A DNA stretch of 39,935 bases from positions 1 to 39,935 of the forward strand of contig JAUILH010000021.1 of NCBI GenBank assembly GCA_030433115.1. The letters are read 5' to 3'. Source of the stretch: Bacteroidia bacterium (GTDB lineage Bacteria; Bacteroidota; Bacteroidia; Flavobacteriales_D; JAUILH01). Position numbers and translations under genes: made by a program. Numbering within the stretch: the first letter of the stretch is position 1; every line of letters begins with the position of its first letter. Below, piece after piece: positions 6,806-15,695 of the stretch. Under the pieces are notes generated by a model, which saw only the letters and a program-made list of their open reading frames with translations, was not told where the DNA came from and did no database searches.

Positions 6806-9016
6806 TCACTCATTCAAATCCCCCTCAATTCTTTCCACTGAATGCATGCCCTTCAATCCTTCCAGGCTTTGGATCAAACTGTCCAGGTGATCTGTATCGT
6901 GAACCAGAACCTCAATTTGTCCAAAGAACGTTCCGTCGTTAGATTCAAAGCTGATTGCGCGCATATTGATGTTCATATCACCGGATACGATTTCGGTCAC
7001 ATTCTTAACAATTCCAATGTCGTCTATTCCAACAAACTTGATCTTAGCCGTGAATTCAGTCAATGTCTCATTTTGCCATCTGGCTTGAATCACACGATAG
7101 GCATACTTGCTCAGTAATTGCTGAGCGTTAGGACAATTCTGTCTGTGGATTTTAATGCCATCGCTAACTGTCACAAAACCAAACACCTTGTCACCCGGAA
7201 TTGGCGTGCAGCAATTGGCCAAAGAATAGTCTAGATTATTAAAATTCTCTCCGATAATAAGCAGGTCTTTCTTATCTGGAATTTTAGCCTCCTTTTTCCG
7301 GGGCTGTTTACCAACAGAATCGTGCAGTTTCTTTGGAATGGTTAAAATTCCACCAGTGACGTTGAGCTCCTTAAGTTTGCTAAGGTCAATCATCCCTTTG
7401 GCAACTCGATAATACAATTCCGTTGCTGAGGGCACATCATAGAATTTTTCCAGCACACCCACATTTTGACTGTTGAAATGGATGTTGTTGTGATTGAATT
7501 TCCTGATCACACTCTCTTTACCAGCAATGCCTACCTGGCGTTTTTCTTCTTTGAGTGCGTACTTTATTTTTTGTCTGGCGCGCGCTGTCACAATAAAGTT
7601 GAGCCAATCCTCTTTTGGTTTTTGTTTCTTACTTGTGAGAATTTCAATCTGGTCTCCGCTTTTCAATGTGTGGCTCAACGGAACAAGTCGATTATTCACC
7701 TTGGCACCAATACAACTTTCTCCCACTTTGGTGTGAATGTCAAATGCGAAATCAAGTGCAGTGGCATTTTTTGGCAGTGTTTTGAGTTCTCCCTTGGGCG
7801 TAAACACGTAAATCTCATCAGAGAATAGGTTCAGTTTGAACTCATCAATAAACTCAAGTGCGTTCGACTCAGGATTTTCGAGCAGGTCTCTGATTTCTCC
7901 CAGCCAGGCATCAAATCGATGGTCTTTTTTGTTGTTTTCTTTGTATCGGTAGTGAGATGCAAATCCTTTTTCCGCCAAATCATCCATTCTCGAACTTCTG
8001 ATCTGAACTTCTACCCATTGTCCCGTTGGACTCATCACGGTAGTGTGCAGTGACTCGTAGCCATTTGCTTTTGGTAGAGAAATCCAGTCCCTTAGGCGAT
8101 CCGGGTTCGGTTGGTAATAATCAGTGACAATGCTGTAGGCTTTCCAGCAGTCGGATTTTTCCTCAGAGAAGTCGGAATCGATGATAATTCTGATGGCAAA
8201 AAGGTCGTAGATTTCCTCAAACGGAATGTTCTTGTTTTGAATCTTATTCCAGATAGACGCGATGGATTTGGTTCTGGCTTTGATCTTGTATTTAAAGCCT
8301 GCTGCATCCAGACTGGCCCTAATGGGTTGTGAAAACGAGCGAATGAAACGATTTCTAACTTCTTTAGTTTTCTGAAGTTTGTGGCTGATCTGTTGGTACA
8401 CCTCTGGTTGAATGTACTTAAGACTTAGGTCTTCCAGCTCACTCTTAATGGAATATAATCCCAATCGATGGGCCAGAGGACTGTATAAAAACTGGGTTTC
8501 TGAGGCTATTTTCCATTGCTTTTCTTGTTTCATGGAACCCAGTGTTCGCATATTATGAAGCCTGTCTGCAATTTTGATGAGGATCACGCGCACATCATCA
8601 GACATGGTAAGCAGCATTTTTCTGAAGTTCTCTGCCTGCATGGATGCGGCCCCATCAAATACAGAAATCTTGGTCAAACCATCAATAATCTGACTCACTT
8701 TTGGTCCGAACATGGCTTCCAATTCTTCAAGCGTCACATCCGTATCTTCAACTGTGTCATGCAATAGTCCACAGATAATAGAGGTGGTGCCCAAACCAAT
8801 TTCTTCGGCCGCTATTCGGGCTACCGCAATTGGATGATAAATATAAGGTTCACCGGATTTCCTGCGCATGTCCTTGTGCGCCTCAAGTGCCAGATTAAAG
8901 GCTTTTCTAATCCGCTTGGTATCTTCCGAAGATCTTTCACGTTTCCACGCACGCAATAAACCACGGTATGCATTCAGAATCTCGTGTTTTTCTTTGTCAA
9001 GATCAATCCCTTCCAT
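6806..9016 (-). CDS. rel: Bifunctional (p)ppGpp synthetase/hydrolase, RelA/SpoT family
   Basis: A 736-residue cytoplasmic protein with the full long-RSH architecture. The HD hydrolase domain has IYHPIAVA (His61), LLHDTVEDTD (His86-Asp87) and ADRLHNMRTL. The synthetase domain has KSIASIWNKI, EIYDLFAIRI and LPKANGYESLHT. A TGS domain spans about 401-461 (YVFTPKGELKTLP...), then a helical/zinc-finger region with CCTPIPGD, and a C-terminal ACT domain (~659-733). The hydrolase motifs look intact. The loop that distinguishes bifunctional from synthase-only enzymes reads RLRD at 307-310, basic like the RxKD of bifunctional Rel/SpoT. It makes and degrades the stringent-response alarmone. It lies 5 bases after the 9022-9735 gene, as the last gene of the fahA-led set. 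Confidence 0.96.
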   Translation of the reverse strand: MEGIDLDKEKHEILNAYRGLLRAWKRERSSEDTKRIRKAFNLALEAHKDMRRKSGEPYIYHPIAVARIAAEEIGLGTTSIICGLLHDTVEDTDVTLEELEAMFGPKVSQIIDGLTKISVFDGAASMQAENFRKMLLTMSDDVRVILIKIADRLHNMRTLGSMKQEKQWKIASETQFLYSPLAHRLGLYSIKSELEDLSLKYIQPEVYQQISHKLQKTKEVRNRFIRSFSQPIRASLDAAGFKYKIKARTKSIASIWNKIQNKNIPFEEIYDLFAIRIIIDSDFSEEKSDCWKAYSIVTDYYQPNPDRLRDWISLPKANGYESLHTTVMSPTGQWVEVQIRSSRMDDLAEKGFASHYRYKENNKKDHRFDAWLGEIRDLLENPESNALEFIDEFKLNLFSDEIYVFTPKGELKTLPKNATALDFAFDIHTKVGESCIGAKVNNRLVPLSHTLKSGDQIEILTSKKQKPKEDWLNFIVTARARQKIKYALKEEKRQVGIAGKESVIRKFNHNNIHFNSQNVGVLEKFYDVPSATELYYRVAKGMIDLSKLKELNVTGGILTIPKKLHDSVGKQPRKKEAKIPDKKDLLIIGENFNNLDYSLANCCTPIPGDKVFGFVTVSDGIKIHRQNCPNAQQLLSKYAYRVIQARWQNETLTEFTAKIKFVGIDDIGIVKNVTEIVSGDMNINMRAISFESNDGTFFGQIEVLVHDTDHLDSLIQSLEGLKGMHSVERIEGDLNE

Positions 9017-9021
9017 GCCGT

Positions 9022-9735
9022 CTATTTATTAAATCCAAAAAATCCTTCTTTTTCTGATTCAATGAGTTCGTATTCCTCCGGAAGTGTCATGTCTTCCTCA
9101 TCCGGAATCGATTTATCCAGCTTTGTAGCCATAACCTTCAAGATAGCCGGAACAGGTCCTTTTTCAACATTCACAACAATGCCCATGGGAAAGCCTGAAA
9201 TTTTAGATGACAATGAATCAGACATTTCCTTCAAAAGACCGTCTTCCCAATCCGCCTTCATTCCTGGTGCAAACCATAGACTAATAGGAATGGAGTCTTT
9301 CAATGTTTCCATTTGATACATATCACATGCTTCCCCGCATATAGCTCTGGACATACCAGTGTAAAAGAAGTCGGGTAGGGGGCGATCACTTTCAGAATCT
9401 TTTGGCCTCTGATTCTCCGGTTTCTTCATGTCAAGATAATAGACCTTCTTTTCATCATGATCTATTCTATAGAAAAGACTGGTGGTATTGTCGTACATCA
9501 ACTCAGAGTCACCAATAAACTTTTTAACCAAGCCTCTGTCAATCGTTAATTTCATGATATGGTCTGATAAGGTGACCGTGAAATGAAAGGTCATGAATTG
9601 CTCGGCAAGCTTATTTTCTGTGCCCCTAACCTTAACCGAATAGCTGATTTTTCCCTGAAAATGATCTTGAGAAAGTGCAACACCACTTGTTAGAGTGAGC
9701 AGAACCAGAACCAATATGTTCAAAATCTTTCTCAA
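9022..9735 (-). CDS. Secreted protein of unknown function, DUF4412-like
   Basis: A 237-residue protein with a signal peptide (MRKILNILVLVLLTLTSGVALSQ). The mature part begins FQGKISYSVKVRG and contains repeated beta-strand segments with MTFHFTVTLSDHIMKLTID, YYLDM and a central ICGEACDMY pair of cysteines. This layout resembles the DUF4412 or GLPGLI-type periplasmic proteins of Bacteroidota, but I am not sure which. No catalytic residues stand out. It sits between the 9750-10409 lipoprotein (14 bases away) and rel (5 bases away), all on one strand, so it is probably in an operon. Confidence 0.6.
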   Translation of the reverse strand: MRKILNILVLVLLTLTSGVALSQDHFQGKISYSVKVRGTENKLAEQFMTFHFTVTLSDHIMKLTIDRGLVKKFIGDSELMYDNTTSLFYRIDHDEKKVYYLDMKKPENQRPKDSESDRPLPDFFYTGMSRAICGEACDMYQMETLKDSIPISLWFAPGMKADWEDGLLKEMSDSLSSKISGFPMGIVVNVEKGPVPAILKVMATKLDKSIPDEEDMTLPEEYELIESEKEGFFGFNK

Positions 9736-9749
9736 TAGTTACTTAACAA

Positions 9750-10409
9750 TTATTCTGGTTGAATGGTTTTACAGGCATTCCAGATTTCCATAATTTCTCC
9801 CAAAGAGTAGGTCTTACTTGGGACACTGCTTATCAAAATATCCATGTCATTAGCATTGGTAGTGTAAAATACTTGATGGGTTTCAATGCCATTGGCTTTA
9901 GACTTTTTGATGATGCCATTGGGTTCGTCTTTCACGTAGCCCAGATGTTGATTGTGGACTGTGTTTTTAAACTTGGATTTGATTTCCGAGATAGAACCTT
10001 CATAATTCTCGCCAACCACCAATTCGAAATCGTTTCCAAAAGAAATCGTTAGCTCCTCATAATCTGCATCCCAGTTCATTTTGCTGCCTGCAGGGAGTTC
10101 TAACGAAATTGGGTACATCCCTCCTGTATGTTCAGATAGTTTGTAACGAACCTTAGTCACTGCTGCCGCTTGAGACTTTTCTTCCTGACCCAATACTTCC
10201 GGCGGGGGAGTGACCTCTTCAATTTCTATAGTATCAGCCAACTCCATCGATCCAGTATCGCTTTCAACGGTGTCAACAGAAGTTGTATCTGTTTCTTCTT
10301 CCTGAGTCGCCTTTTGAGAGGAACTTTTGGAGTCCTCTTTATCATCAGATCCACAAGAAGCGAGAATCAAAGTGCCTCCAATTGCCAGGGTGTATACAAG
10401 TGTCTTCAT
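9750..10409 (-). CDS. Acidic lipoprotein of unknown function
   Basis: A 219-residue protein with a clear lipoprotein signal (MKTLVYTLAIGGTLILASC) and a following GSDDKED stretch. A ~70-residue low-complexity linker rich in Ser, Thr, Glu and Asp comes next, then a folded ~130-residue C-terminal domain (YPISLELPAGSKMNWD ... SSVPSKTYSLGEIMEIWNACKTI). The linker suggests the domain is held away from the outer membrane. It lies 6 bases from fahA and 14 bases from the next gene, in the same direction. I do not recognise the family. Confidence 0.65.
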   Translation of the reverse strand: MKTLVYTLAIGGTLILASCGSDDKEDSKSSSQKATQEEETDTTSVDTVESDTGSMELADTIEIEEVTPPPEVLGQEEKSQAAAVTKVRYKLSEHTGGMYPISLELPAGSKMNWDADYEELTISFGNDFELVVGENYEGSISEIKSKFKNTVHNQHLGYVKDEPNGIIKKSKANGIETHQVFYTTNANDMDILISSVPSKTYSLGEIMEIWNACKTIQPE

Positions 10410-10415
10410 AAAGCC

Positions 10416-11690
10416 TTATTTAGCTGGTAATACTTTTGTACTTACTTCACCAAAACCAATTCGAACTCCATTTTTACTGCAATGGCCTCTCATGATGACG
10501 GTGTCATTATCATTAATAAACTTTCGCTCAGAACCATCCGACATTTTAAACGGTTTTGTGCCCTTCCAGGAAGTTTCCAACATAGAACCATATTGTCCTT
10601 CATCCGGACCAGAAATAGTACCGGAACCCATGGCGTCTCCACATTTAATGTTACAACCGTTCACCGAATGGTGAGCTAGCTGTTGGTTCATATTCCAATA
10701 CATGTATTTAAAGTTGGAAGTTCCAACAACATTTTCATCTCCGTTTTCCGGTTGTATGATAACACTGAGGTTGATGTCTATGTGCTTATCCCCTTCGTAC
10801 TCAAGATACGGTAAAATTTTCGGATTGTCCTGGTTAGGTCCCGGAATTCTAAAAGGTTCGAGTGCATCAAGTGTGACAATCCACGGTGATACACTGGAAG
10901 CAAAGTTCTTTCCTAGAAAAGGTCCCAATGGAACATATTCCCATCCTTGTATGTCTCTGGCAGACCAATCATTGAACAAAGCCATCCCAAAAATAAAGTC
11001 ATCTGCTTCAGCTGTTGAGATTGAATCGCCTAAAGGCTTACCTTCATAGGTGAAAAATACTGTTTCCAACTCAAAATCTAACAGCCTGGATGGACCAAAA
11101 ACAGGTACATCAGCAGTTGGAGGCTTCATTTGTCCTTTAGGTCGGTGTATAGCCTGTCCGGAAGCAATGATTGAAGAGGACCGACCATGGTATCCGACCG
11201 GGATGTGTTTCCAATTCGGCATCAAGGCGTTTTCCGGGTCTCTGAATAAACATCCTACATTGAAAGCATGTTGTTCACTGGAATAAAAATCGGTGTAGTC
11301 TCCTACTTTTATGGGGAGATGCATGGTTACTGAACTGATATTATGAATTGCCACCGCCTGATGATCAGAATGATTTTGAAGTGTATCATTGCCACTTTCA
11401 AACAAATCAGATAAACGATTTCTAAGGTCTCTGGTGCCTTGTTTCCCCTTTAACATCATATCGTTCAGGTGGTCACTCACAAAATCGGATTGCTCAAACC
11501 CAAGTCCGTCTAAATACCCGAATTCATGAAGTTTAGCCAGATCAATCACTTTATTTCCAAGTGCAACACCCACGCGCTTTTCATTGTTGTTAACAGAAAA
11601 TATCCCAAAAGGTAAGTTCTGAATTGGAAAATCTGAGTTATCTTCAACTTCAATCCAGGATTTTAAAGAAGGATTATTGGCCTTTATCAT
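10416..11690 (-). CDS. fahA: Fumarylacetoacetase
   Basis: A 424-residue protein, close to the usual ~420 for fumarylacetoacetate hydrolase, the last step of tyrosine/homogentisate breakdown giving fumarate and acetoacetate. The ATG at 11690 (MIKANNPSLKSW) fits the family length; the longer frame to 11789 would run into the divergent gene. Family marks include VGDYTDFYSSEQHA, PVGYHGRSSSIIASG, DFELETVFF (metal-binding acids), FNDWSARDIQGWEYVPLGPF, and NGCNIKCGDAMGSGTISGP near the C-terminus. It heads a same-strand set with two small envelope proteins and rel. No other tyrosine-degradation genes are in the window. Confidence 0.95.
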   Translation of the reverse strand: MIKANNPSLKSWIEVEDNSDFPIQNLPFGIFSVNNNEKRVGVALGNKVIDLAKLHEFGYLDGLGFEQSDFVSDHLNDMMLKGKQGTRDLRNRLSDLFESGNDTLQNHSDHQAVAIHNISSVTMHLPIKVGDYTDFYSSEQHAFNVGCLFRDPENALMPNWKHIPVGYHGRSSSIIASGQAIHRPKGQMKPPTADVPVFGPSRLLDFELETVFFTYEGKPLGDSISTAEADDFIFGMALFNDWSARDIQGWEYVPLGPFLGKNFASSVSPWIVTLDALEPFRIPGPNQDNPKILPYLEYEGDKHIDINLSVIIQPENGDENVVGTSNFKYMYWNMNQQLAHHSVNGCNIKCGDAMGSGTISGPDEGQYGSMLETSWKGTKPFKMSDGSERKFINDNDTVIMRGHCSKNGVRIGFGEVSTKVLPAK

Positions 11691-11742
11691 AGTCTTTGCT
11701 TTTTTTGTAAAAATAAGCAATGCATTAAATTGATCAATTAAA

Positions 11743-12237
11743 TTGAGAGGAAAACTGGCAGGATATATTGCTTTGGTATGTGTAATCATTCATTTGTGTC
11801 TCAGTTTTATGAATACGGCACCAAAGACGTATCGAATTTCCTGGCTCAATCAAGTGTCTCAGTCCTATGTTTTTCCATTCATGCCTCAGAATTGGGAATT
11901 GTTTGCACCAGAGGTTCCGCGGGATAATTATGAGATAGAAGTAGTGCTTAACAATGAGGATGATTTTCGTCTAATTGAATCTGTTTTGGACAGGAGTACA
12001 CTTGGAGCTTTGAGTATGGATCACTCTGTTGCTGTGGGCTTATACAATTACTGTTATTTTTTGGATGCTGAATTGAAACACAATCAAGATACTTACTACC
12101 GCAAAGGTCTGGATTCTGTGGTCTATGAATCAATCTCCTATCTCAAAAATGCCAATTACTATGGCAGATGGGAGTATGTGGTATACAAAAACGATCAGGT
12201 TATTTATTTCAAATGGAATGAAACTAAGGTTGACTGA
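11743..12237 (+). CDS. Membrane-anchored DUF5819-like protein
   Basis: A 164-residue protein. The only start that keeps the N-terminal membrane helix (LAGYIALVCVIIHLCLSF) is the TTG at 11743; the first ATG (11809) would drop it. After the helix comes FMPQNWELFAPEVPRDNYEIEV, the sort of QNW-LFAP motif I associate with DUF5819 proteins, which often sit beside HTTM-type membrane proteins. The next gene starts inside this one (20-base overlap) and is of that type, so the two products are likely to act together in the membrane. Function unknown. The 52-base gap to fahA is a divergent promoter region without a clear -7 box. Confidence 0.6.
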   Translation: MRGKLAGYIALVCVIIHLCLSFMNTAPKTYRISWLNQVSQSYVFPFMPQNWELFAPEVPRDNYEIEVVLNNEDDFRLIESVLDRSTLGALSMDHSVAVGLYNYCYFLDAELKHNQDTYYRKGLDSVVYESISYLKNANYYGRWEYVVYKNDQVIYFKWNETKVD

Positions 12238-13084
12238 ATATATCGATCAATTGATGACTTCAAGTTCTGGTAAAACTACCCTGGACACATTCTTCAAATG
12301 CCTATTTGTTTTGTTATTTTTCTTAAACCTGAGCTGGGCATTTGACATGGATTATTTGTATGGTTCTAACTCAATATTTCCAAATTATCCCTACGAACGT
12401 GGCAGTGTGTTGGATCTTTTTCTGGTATTATCAAACCATGGTGAGTGGTTGATTTATTTTGAAACCGCTTTTTTAATGCTGCTCGTCCTGTGTTTTTTTA
12501 AGAATCATTGGGTTTGGGCTGCATTATTGTACTTTGTTCAGTTGAATTTCTACTACAAGGGAAATATGGCTTTGAATTCGGGCTATATGTTGCTTAATAT
12601 TTGTCTGTTTTTTAATGTGATCCGGACTTTTTTTGCAAGAAGTGAGCAGTATAGAGACCTTGCTAATAATGCTGTTTTGCTATTGCTGAAGTGGCAGGTT
12701 TGCTTGATATATGTTGTGTCCTTTTTGTATAAAATTGAAGGTCATGGTTGGACATCAGGCAGCGCCTTGAAGGAACTTTCTGGTAATCAGGTTTTTGGAG
12801 GGGGGATTATGGGGAGTTTGCCAGATTGGATGTTGGTGGCAGGTACGTTTGTGGTGTTGATCCATCAGGGCGTTTTTAGTTTGGCAATTTGGTTTAAACA
12901 GTCAAGAATTCCGGCAATATTAGTAGGTGTTGGGATTCATCTGGGAATAGTGATCTTTATGGGCTTACTGGATTTTGGTTTGATTATGGTGTTGATGTAT
13001 CTGCTATTCTTAAGTCCACAAGAGATGAATCGAATAGGAGGACTTCTTAAGTTTTGGGACAAAAAAAAGCGGCTTCAAACATGA
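12218..13084 (+). CDS. HTTM-like polytopic membrane protein
   Basis: A 288-residue protein from ATG 12218; an upstream in-frame ATG at 12125 lies deep in the previous gene and is unlikely. It has about seven to eight membrane helices. Sequence marks resemble the HTTM family (horizontally transferred transmembrane domain, related to vitamin K-dependent gamma-carboxylase): FLNLSWAFDMDYLYG, LLKWQVCLIYVVSFLYKIEGHGWTSGSAL, then paired helices with GIHLGIVIFMGL. It overlaps the DUF5819-like gene by 20 bases. The enzymatic lysine region of true carboxylase is not evident, so the activity is unknown. The stop codon lies inside the terminator hairpin of the convergent glyA gene. Confidence 0.7.
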   Translation: MKLRLTEYIDQLMTSSSGKTTLDTFFKCLFVLLFFLNLSWAFDMDYLYGSNSIFPNYPYERGSVLDLFLVLSNHGEWLIYFETAFLMLLVLCFFKNHWVWAALLYFVQLNFYYKGNMALNSGYMLLNICLFFNVIRTFFARSEQYRDLANNAVLLLLKWQVCLIYVVSFLYKIEGHGWTSGSALKELSGNQVFGGGIMGSLPDWMLVAGTFVVLIHQGVFSLAIWFKQSRIPAILVGVGIHLGIVIFMGLLDFGLIMVLMYLLFLSPQEMNRIGGLLKFWDKKKRLQT

Positions 13085-13090
13085 AGCCGC
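13061..13090 (-). terminator. Intrinsic terminator downstream of glyA
   Basis: A 9-bp perfect stem (GCGGCTTCA at 13069-13077 with TGAAGCCGC at 13082-13090) and a 4-base loop is followed on the minus strand by eight T residues (13068-13061). The direction fits glyA transcripts. The hairpin overlaps the stop codon of the convergent HTTM-like gene. Confidence 0.8.
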
Positions 13091-13104
13091 CATATTAATA
13101 AAAT

Positions 13105-13244
13105 GCACTGTCCTAGAATTTGGTTGTTTTAGTGCTTGATAGTCATTTCGACCAGCGCGGAGAAATCTCTACTACATGAGGACCAGAGATTTCTCGACTT
13201 AGCTCGAAATGACCTTGTTAAGCAACCAAATTCTAGGACAGTGC
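13105..13244. repeat. 140-bp palindromic REP/MITE-like element
   Basis: Perfect 22-base inverted repeats close the element (13105-13126, beginning GCACTGTCCTAGAATTTGG; 13223-13244). Inside lie further nested arms: GTCATTTCGA (13142-13151) with TCGAAATGAC (13204-13213), and GAGAAATCTCT (13160-13170) with AGAGATTTCTC (13185-13195). The whole can fold into one long hairpin. The core words TCATTTCGAC and GGAGAAATCTC recall an abundant intergenic repeat type of Bacteroidota genomes, which I know from memory only. No transposase is encoded and no clear target-site duplication is seen. It lies between convergent HTTM-like and glyA genes. Confidence 0.85.
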
Positions 13245-13261
13245 TTAATTAAATTAATTTC

Positions 13262-14536
13262 TTACCAGGTAAATAAAGGTTTGGATGACATCAATGCATG
13301 GACATCACCTTTCACCTTTGAAATGGCATTGATATCTGAATGATCGCCCTGAATAACTCGATCAATCAAACTCACAATTTCAACACAATCCTTCGCATTT
13401 AATCCTCTTGTTGTAACTGCTGATGTACCTATTCGCATTCCACTAGTCACAAAAGGAGACTTGTCATCAAATGGAACCATGTTCTTATTCACTGTGATTT
13501 CGGCTAATCCAAGTGCAATCTCCGCATCTTTACCCGTAATGTTTTTAGACCTTAAGTCGATTAGCATAGAATGGTTATCCGTTCCACCAGAAATTACTTT
13601 GTAACCTGCATTTACAAAAGCGTTAGCCATGGCCTTAGCATTTTCAATGACTTGTTTACAGTAATTCTTATATCCATCTGTAAGCGCTTCACCAAAAGCC
13701 ACTGCTTTCGCCGCAATCACATGTTCCAATGGTCCTCCTTGTGTGCCAGGAAAAACACCTGAATCTAGCAAAGAAGCCATGCTTCTTACACTGCCTTTCA
13801 TGGTTTTAATGCCCCATGGGTTTTCAAAATTTTGCCCCATCATGATCACTCCACCTCTTGGACCTCTTAAAGTTTTGTGAGTAGTAGTTGTAACAATATG
13901 ACAATGAGGAAGCGGATCGTTCAATAATTTTGAACCGATGAGCCCGGCTGGATGAGAGATGTCAGCTAGAAGAATAGCACCAATTTCATCGGCAACCGAT
14001 CTTAAGCGCGCATAATCCCAATCTCTTGAATATGCTGAAGCACCACAAATGATCATTTTAGGTTGAACAGCTTTTGCCTGCTCTTCCAGTTTGTCGTAAT
14101 CAATCATACCTGTACTCTCTTCAACCCCATAGAAGTGAGGTTCGTAGAGTTTACCGCTAAAATTGACTGTTGAGCCATGGGTTAAATGACCACCATGGGA
14201 TAGGTCAAATCCAAGAATTTTGTCTCCCGGTTTCAAACAAGCCAGCATTACTGCAGCATTGGCCTGGGCTCCTGAATGAGGTTGTACATTTGCCCATTCT
14301 GCTCCAAATAGTTCCTTTAATCGGTCAATTGCTAACTGTTCAATTTGATCCACTACTTCACATCCTCCGTAGTATCGCTTTCCAGGAAGTCCTTCAGCAT
14401 ACTTATTGGTTAATACGGACCCCATGGCTTCCATTACCTGGTCGCTCACGAAATTCTCAGAAGCAATTAACTCTATACCACTTAATTGACGGGCTTTTTC
14501 TGCCTCAATTAATTCAAATATTCTTGTATCCTTCAT
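13262..14536 (-). CDS. glyA: Serine hydroxymethyltransferase
   Basis: A 424-residue PLP enzyme that interconverts serine and glycine with tetrahydrofolate, feeding one-carbon metabolism in the cytoplasm. Family marks are complete: [51 protein letters not shown], and the PLP lysine (Lys221) in [28 protein letters not shown] is near the C-terminus. Length is normal. It is a single-gene unit: the terminator at 13061-13090 follows its stop, with the palindromic repeat in between, and the upstream XrtX-associated gene ends 66 bases before its start. Confidence 0.98.
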   Translation of the reverse strand: MKDTRIFELIEAEKARQLSGIELIASENFVSDQVMEAMGSVLTNKYAEGLPGKRYYGGCEVVDQIEQLAIDRLKELFGAEWANVQPHSGAQANAAVMLACLKPGDKILGFDLSHGGHLTHGSTVNFSGKLYEPHFYGVEESTGMIDYDKLEEQAKAVQPKMIICGASAYSRDWDYARLRSVADEIGAILLADISHPAGLIGSKLLNDPLPHCHIVTTTTHKTLRGPRGGVIMMGQNFENPWGIKTMKGSVRSMASLLDSGVFPGTQGGPLEHVIAAKAVAFGEALTDGYKNYCKQVIENAKAMANAFVNAGYKVISGGTDNHSMLIDLRSKNITGKDAEIALGLAEITVNKNMVPFDDKSPFVTSGMRIGTSAVTTRGLNAKDCVEIVSLIDRVIQGDHSDINAISKVKGDVHALMSSKPLFTW

Positions 14537-14602
14537 TGTTTCAATAAATGCGCGGCTAATTTAGAAATAATAAAGGTTTATCAACTCCTGAAAGCGAAAC
14601 TT

Positions 14603-15082
14603 TCACTTTTTCATCAAGAATTGTGCAGGATAAAGCATAAACAGGGGAAGTGGCGACTGGAGAATATGCATGATAAATCTGGACGATTTGTAACCAATTT
14701 GATTGAAATTGATGATGAAGTCGATACCGTAAAGACATAATGCACCCAGTGTTCCGAATAAATATAGGTACTGAAGAATTTTGAGCATTGGGCGGAAATC
14801 ATTGACCAAAAGAGTAATTCCAAAGTGACAAATGGCATAGAATATCAGGATGTACATAAAAGTATAGCCCCATTTAATCCACATGAGCTCATTAAGGTCT
14901 AAATCCATCATCCAATTTGCCAAAGTGCCTTCAAATGCATCATAATTATATAACCCTTGCAAATACTTAATTCTGGCATTGATATAATAGAATTGCCTGT
15001 CTCTTAAAAAACCGGCCAACAGAATAAAACCAGCAGTGATAAAAATGCTCAGAATTTTATTTTGTCTCAAGTATTTCAGCAC
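14603..15082 (-). CDS. XrtX-associated-type membrane protein
   Basis: A 159-residue integral membrane protein with four predicted helices (for example ILSIFITAGFILLAGFL near the N-terminus and YLFGTLGALCLYGIDFII near the C-terminus). It lies 7 bases after the exosortase stop, in the same direction. A small polytopic partner next to XrtX, with an N-terminal R-DRQFYY-N-R-like stretch as here, is what I remember as the XrtX-associated membrane protein family; the neighbouring genes are the main support. Role unknown: probably a partner of the sorting enzyme. Confidence 0.7.
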   Translation of the reverse strand: MLKYLRQNKILSIFITAGFILLAGFLRDRQFYYINARIKYLQGLYNYDAFEGTLANWMMDLDLNELMWIKWGYTFMYILIFYAICHFGITLLVNDFRPMLKILQYLYLFGTLGALCLYGIDFIINFNQIGYKSSRFIMHILQSPLPLFMLYPAQFLMKK

Positions 15083-15089
15083 GATTCGG

Positions 15090-15656
15090 TCAATCTTTTG
15101 AGGTGTTTTGTTGCAAATTAAGTCCGCTTAATCTGGAAGTCCATAAGTACCACAAGAAGAAGACGAATCCGTACACGATGATCTGGAAGGTGTAGTTGTG
15201 ATTGAGATCCAGATACTCGGGATAGTCTTTTTGAATGTATGCAAGTAGTGCAATTCTAATCGAATTAATCAGGTGAATTGCCAAAACGCCAAGAGGTATA
15301 AACCAGGCTTTTTTCTTCCATGGACCGGGAAAAGCCAGAACGTAAATCAAAAATAGGGCGAAAAGGGATACGCCATTGCATTGTGGTCCAATGTGTACAC
15401 CGGAAGAATCGCTGTCCTCTTCATGAATTCCAACGATGATATATTCGCCTTCTTCCATTCTGAAAGAATTGAACCCAAATAAGTTCAATACAGCACTTCC
15501 TGAGTCAGCAGCTATTCTGGAAATACGGGCGTCAAAATCATCCTTTACTTTCATTTCCGGCATGATAGCTTCATACACTATGAGCCAAGCCACATAAGTG
15601 CTAAGTGCAATGATTAAAAATCTGGCAAGCGGATTATTTTGAAGAAACGACTTCAT
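15090..15656 (-). CDS. xrtX: Exosortase family protein, XrtX type
   Basis: A 188-residue polytopic protein from ATG 15656; a TTG at 15668 would fall in the terminator T-tract. Exosortases are inner-membrane transpeptidase-like enzymes that cleave C-terminal sorting tails. The three expected catalytic residues are present in order: Cys93 in IGPQCNGVSLF, Arg134 in NSIRIALL, and His153 in LNHNYTFQIIVYG. At ~190 residues it is a short single-domain form, as in Bacteroidota. The gene before it encodes a protein with a matching C-terminal tail, and the gene after it a membrane partner. A terminator hairpin lies between substrate and enzyme genes, so xrtX may be expressed by read-through. The polysaccharide cluster starts divergently ~500 bases away. 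Confidence 0.9.
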   Translation of the reverse strand: MKSFLQNNPLARFLIIALSTYVAWLIVYEAIMPEMKVKDDFDARISRIAADSGSAVLNLFGFNSFRMEEGEYIIVGIHEEDSDSSGVHIGPQCNGVSLFALFLIYVLAFPGPWKKKAWFIPLGVLAIHLINSIRIALLAYIQKDYPEYLDLNHNYTFQIIVYGFVFFLWYLWTSRLSGLNLQQNTSKD

Positions 15657-15666
15657 AGTTTGATGC

Positions 15667-15695
15667 AAAAAAAAGTTGAGCTTAGCTCAACTTTT
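15667..15695 (-). terminator. Terminator/attenuator hairpin between PID-CTERM substrate gene and xrtX
   Basis: An 11-bp perfect stem (15671-15681 with 15685-15695) has a 3-base loop that is the stop codon of the substrate gene itself. On the minus strand the stem is followed directly by a run of T (15674-15667). The ATG of xrtX follows 11 bases later. It should end most substrate transcripts and allow limited read-through into xrtX. Confidence 0.8.

Noticed and set aside
7466..7828. Open frame of 120 codons on the + strand inside rel
   Set aside because: It lies wholly antisense to the conserved TGS/synthetase part of rel and its translation shows no family features; the same holds for the other antisense frames in rel, fahA and glyA.
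14588..14604. Small hairpin (TGAAAG-CGAAA-CTTTCA) downstream of the XrtX-associated gene
   Set aside because: A 6-bp stem, not followed by a T-run on the minus strand, so it cannot be called a terminator for that gene.
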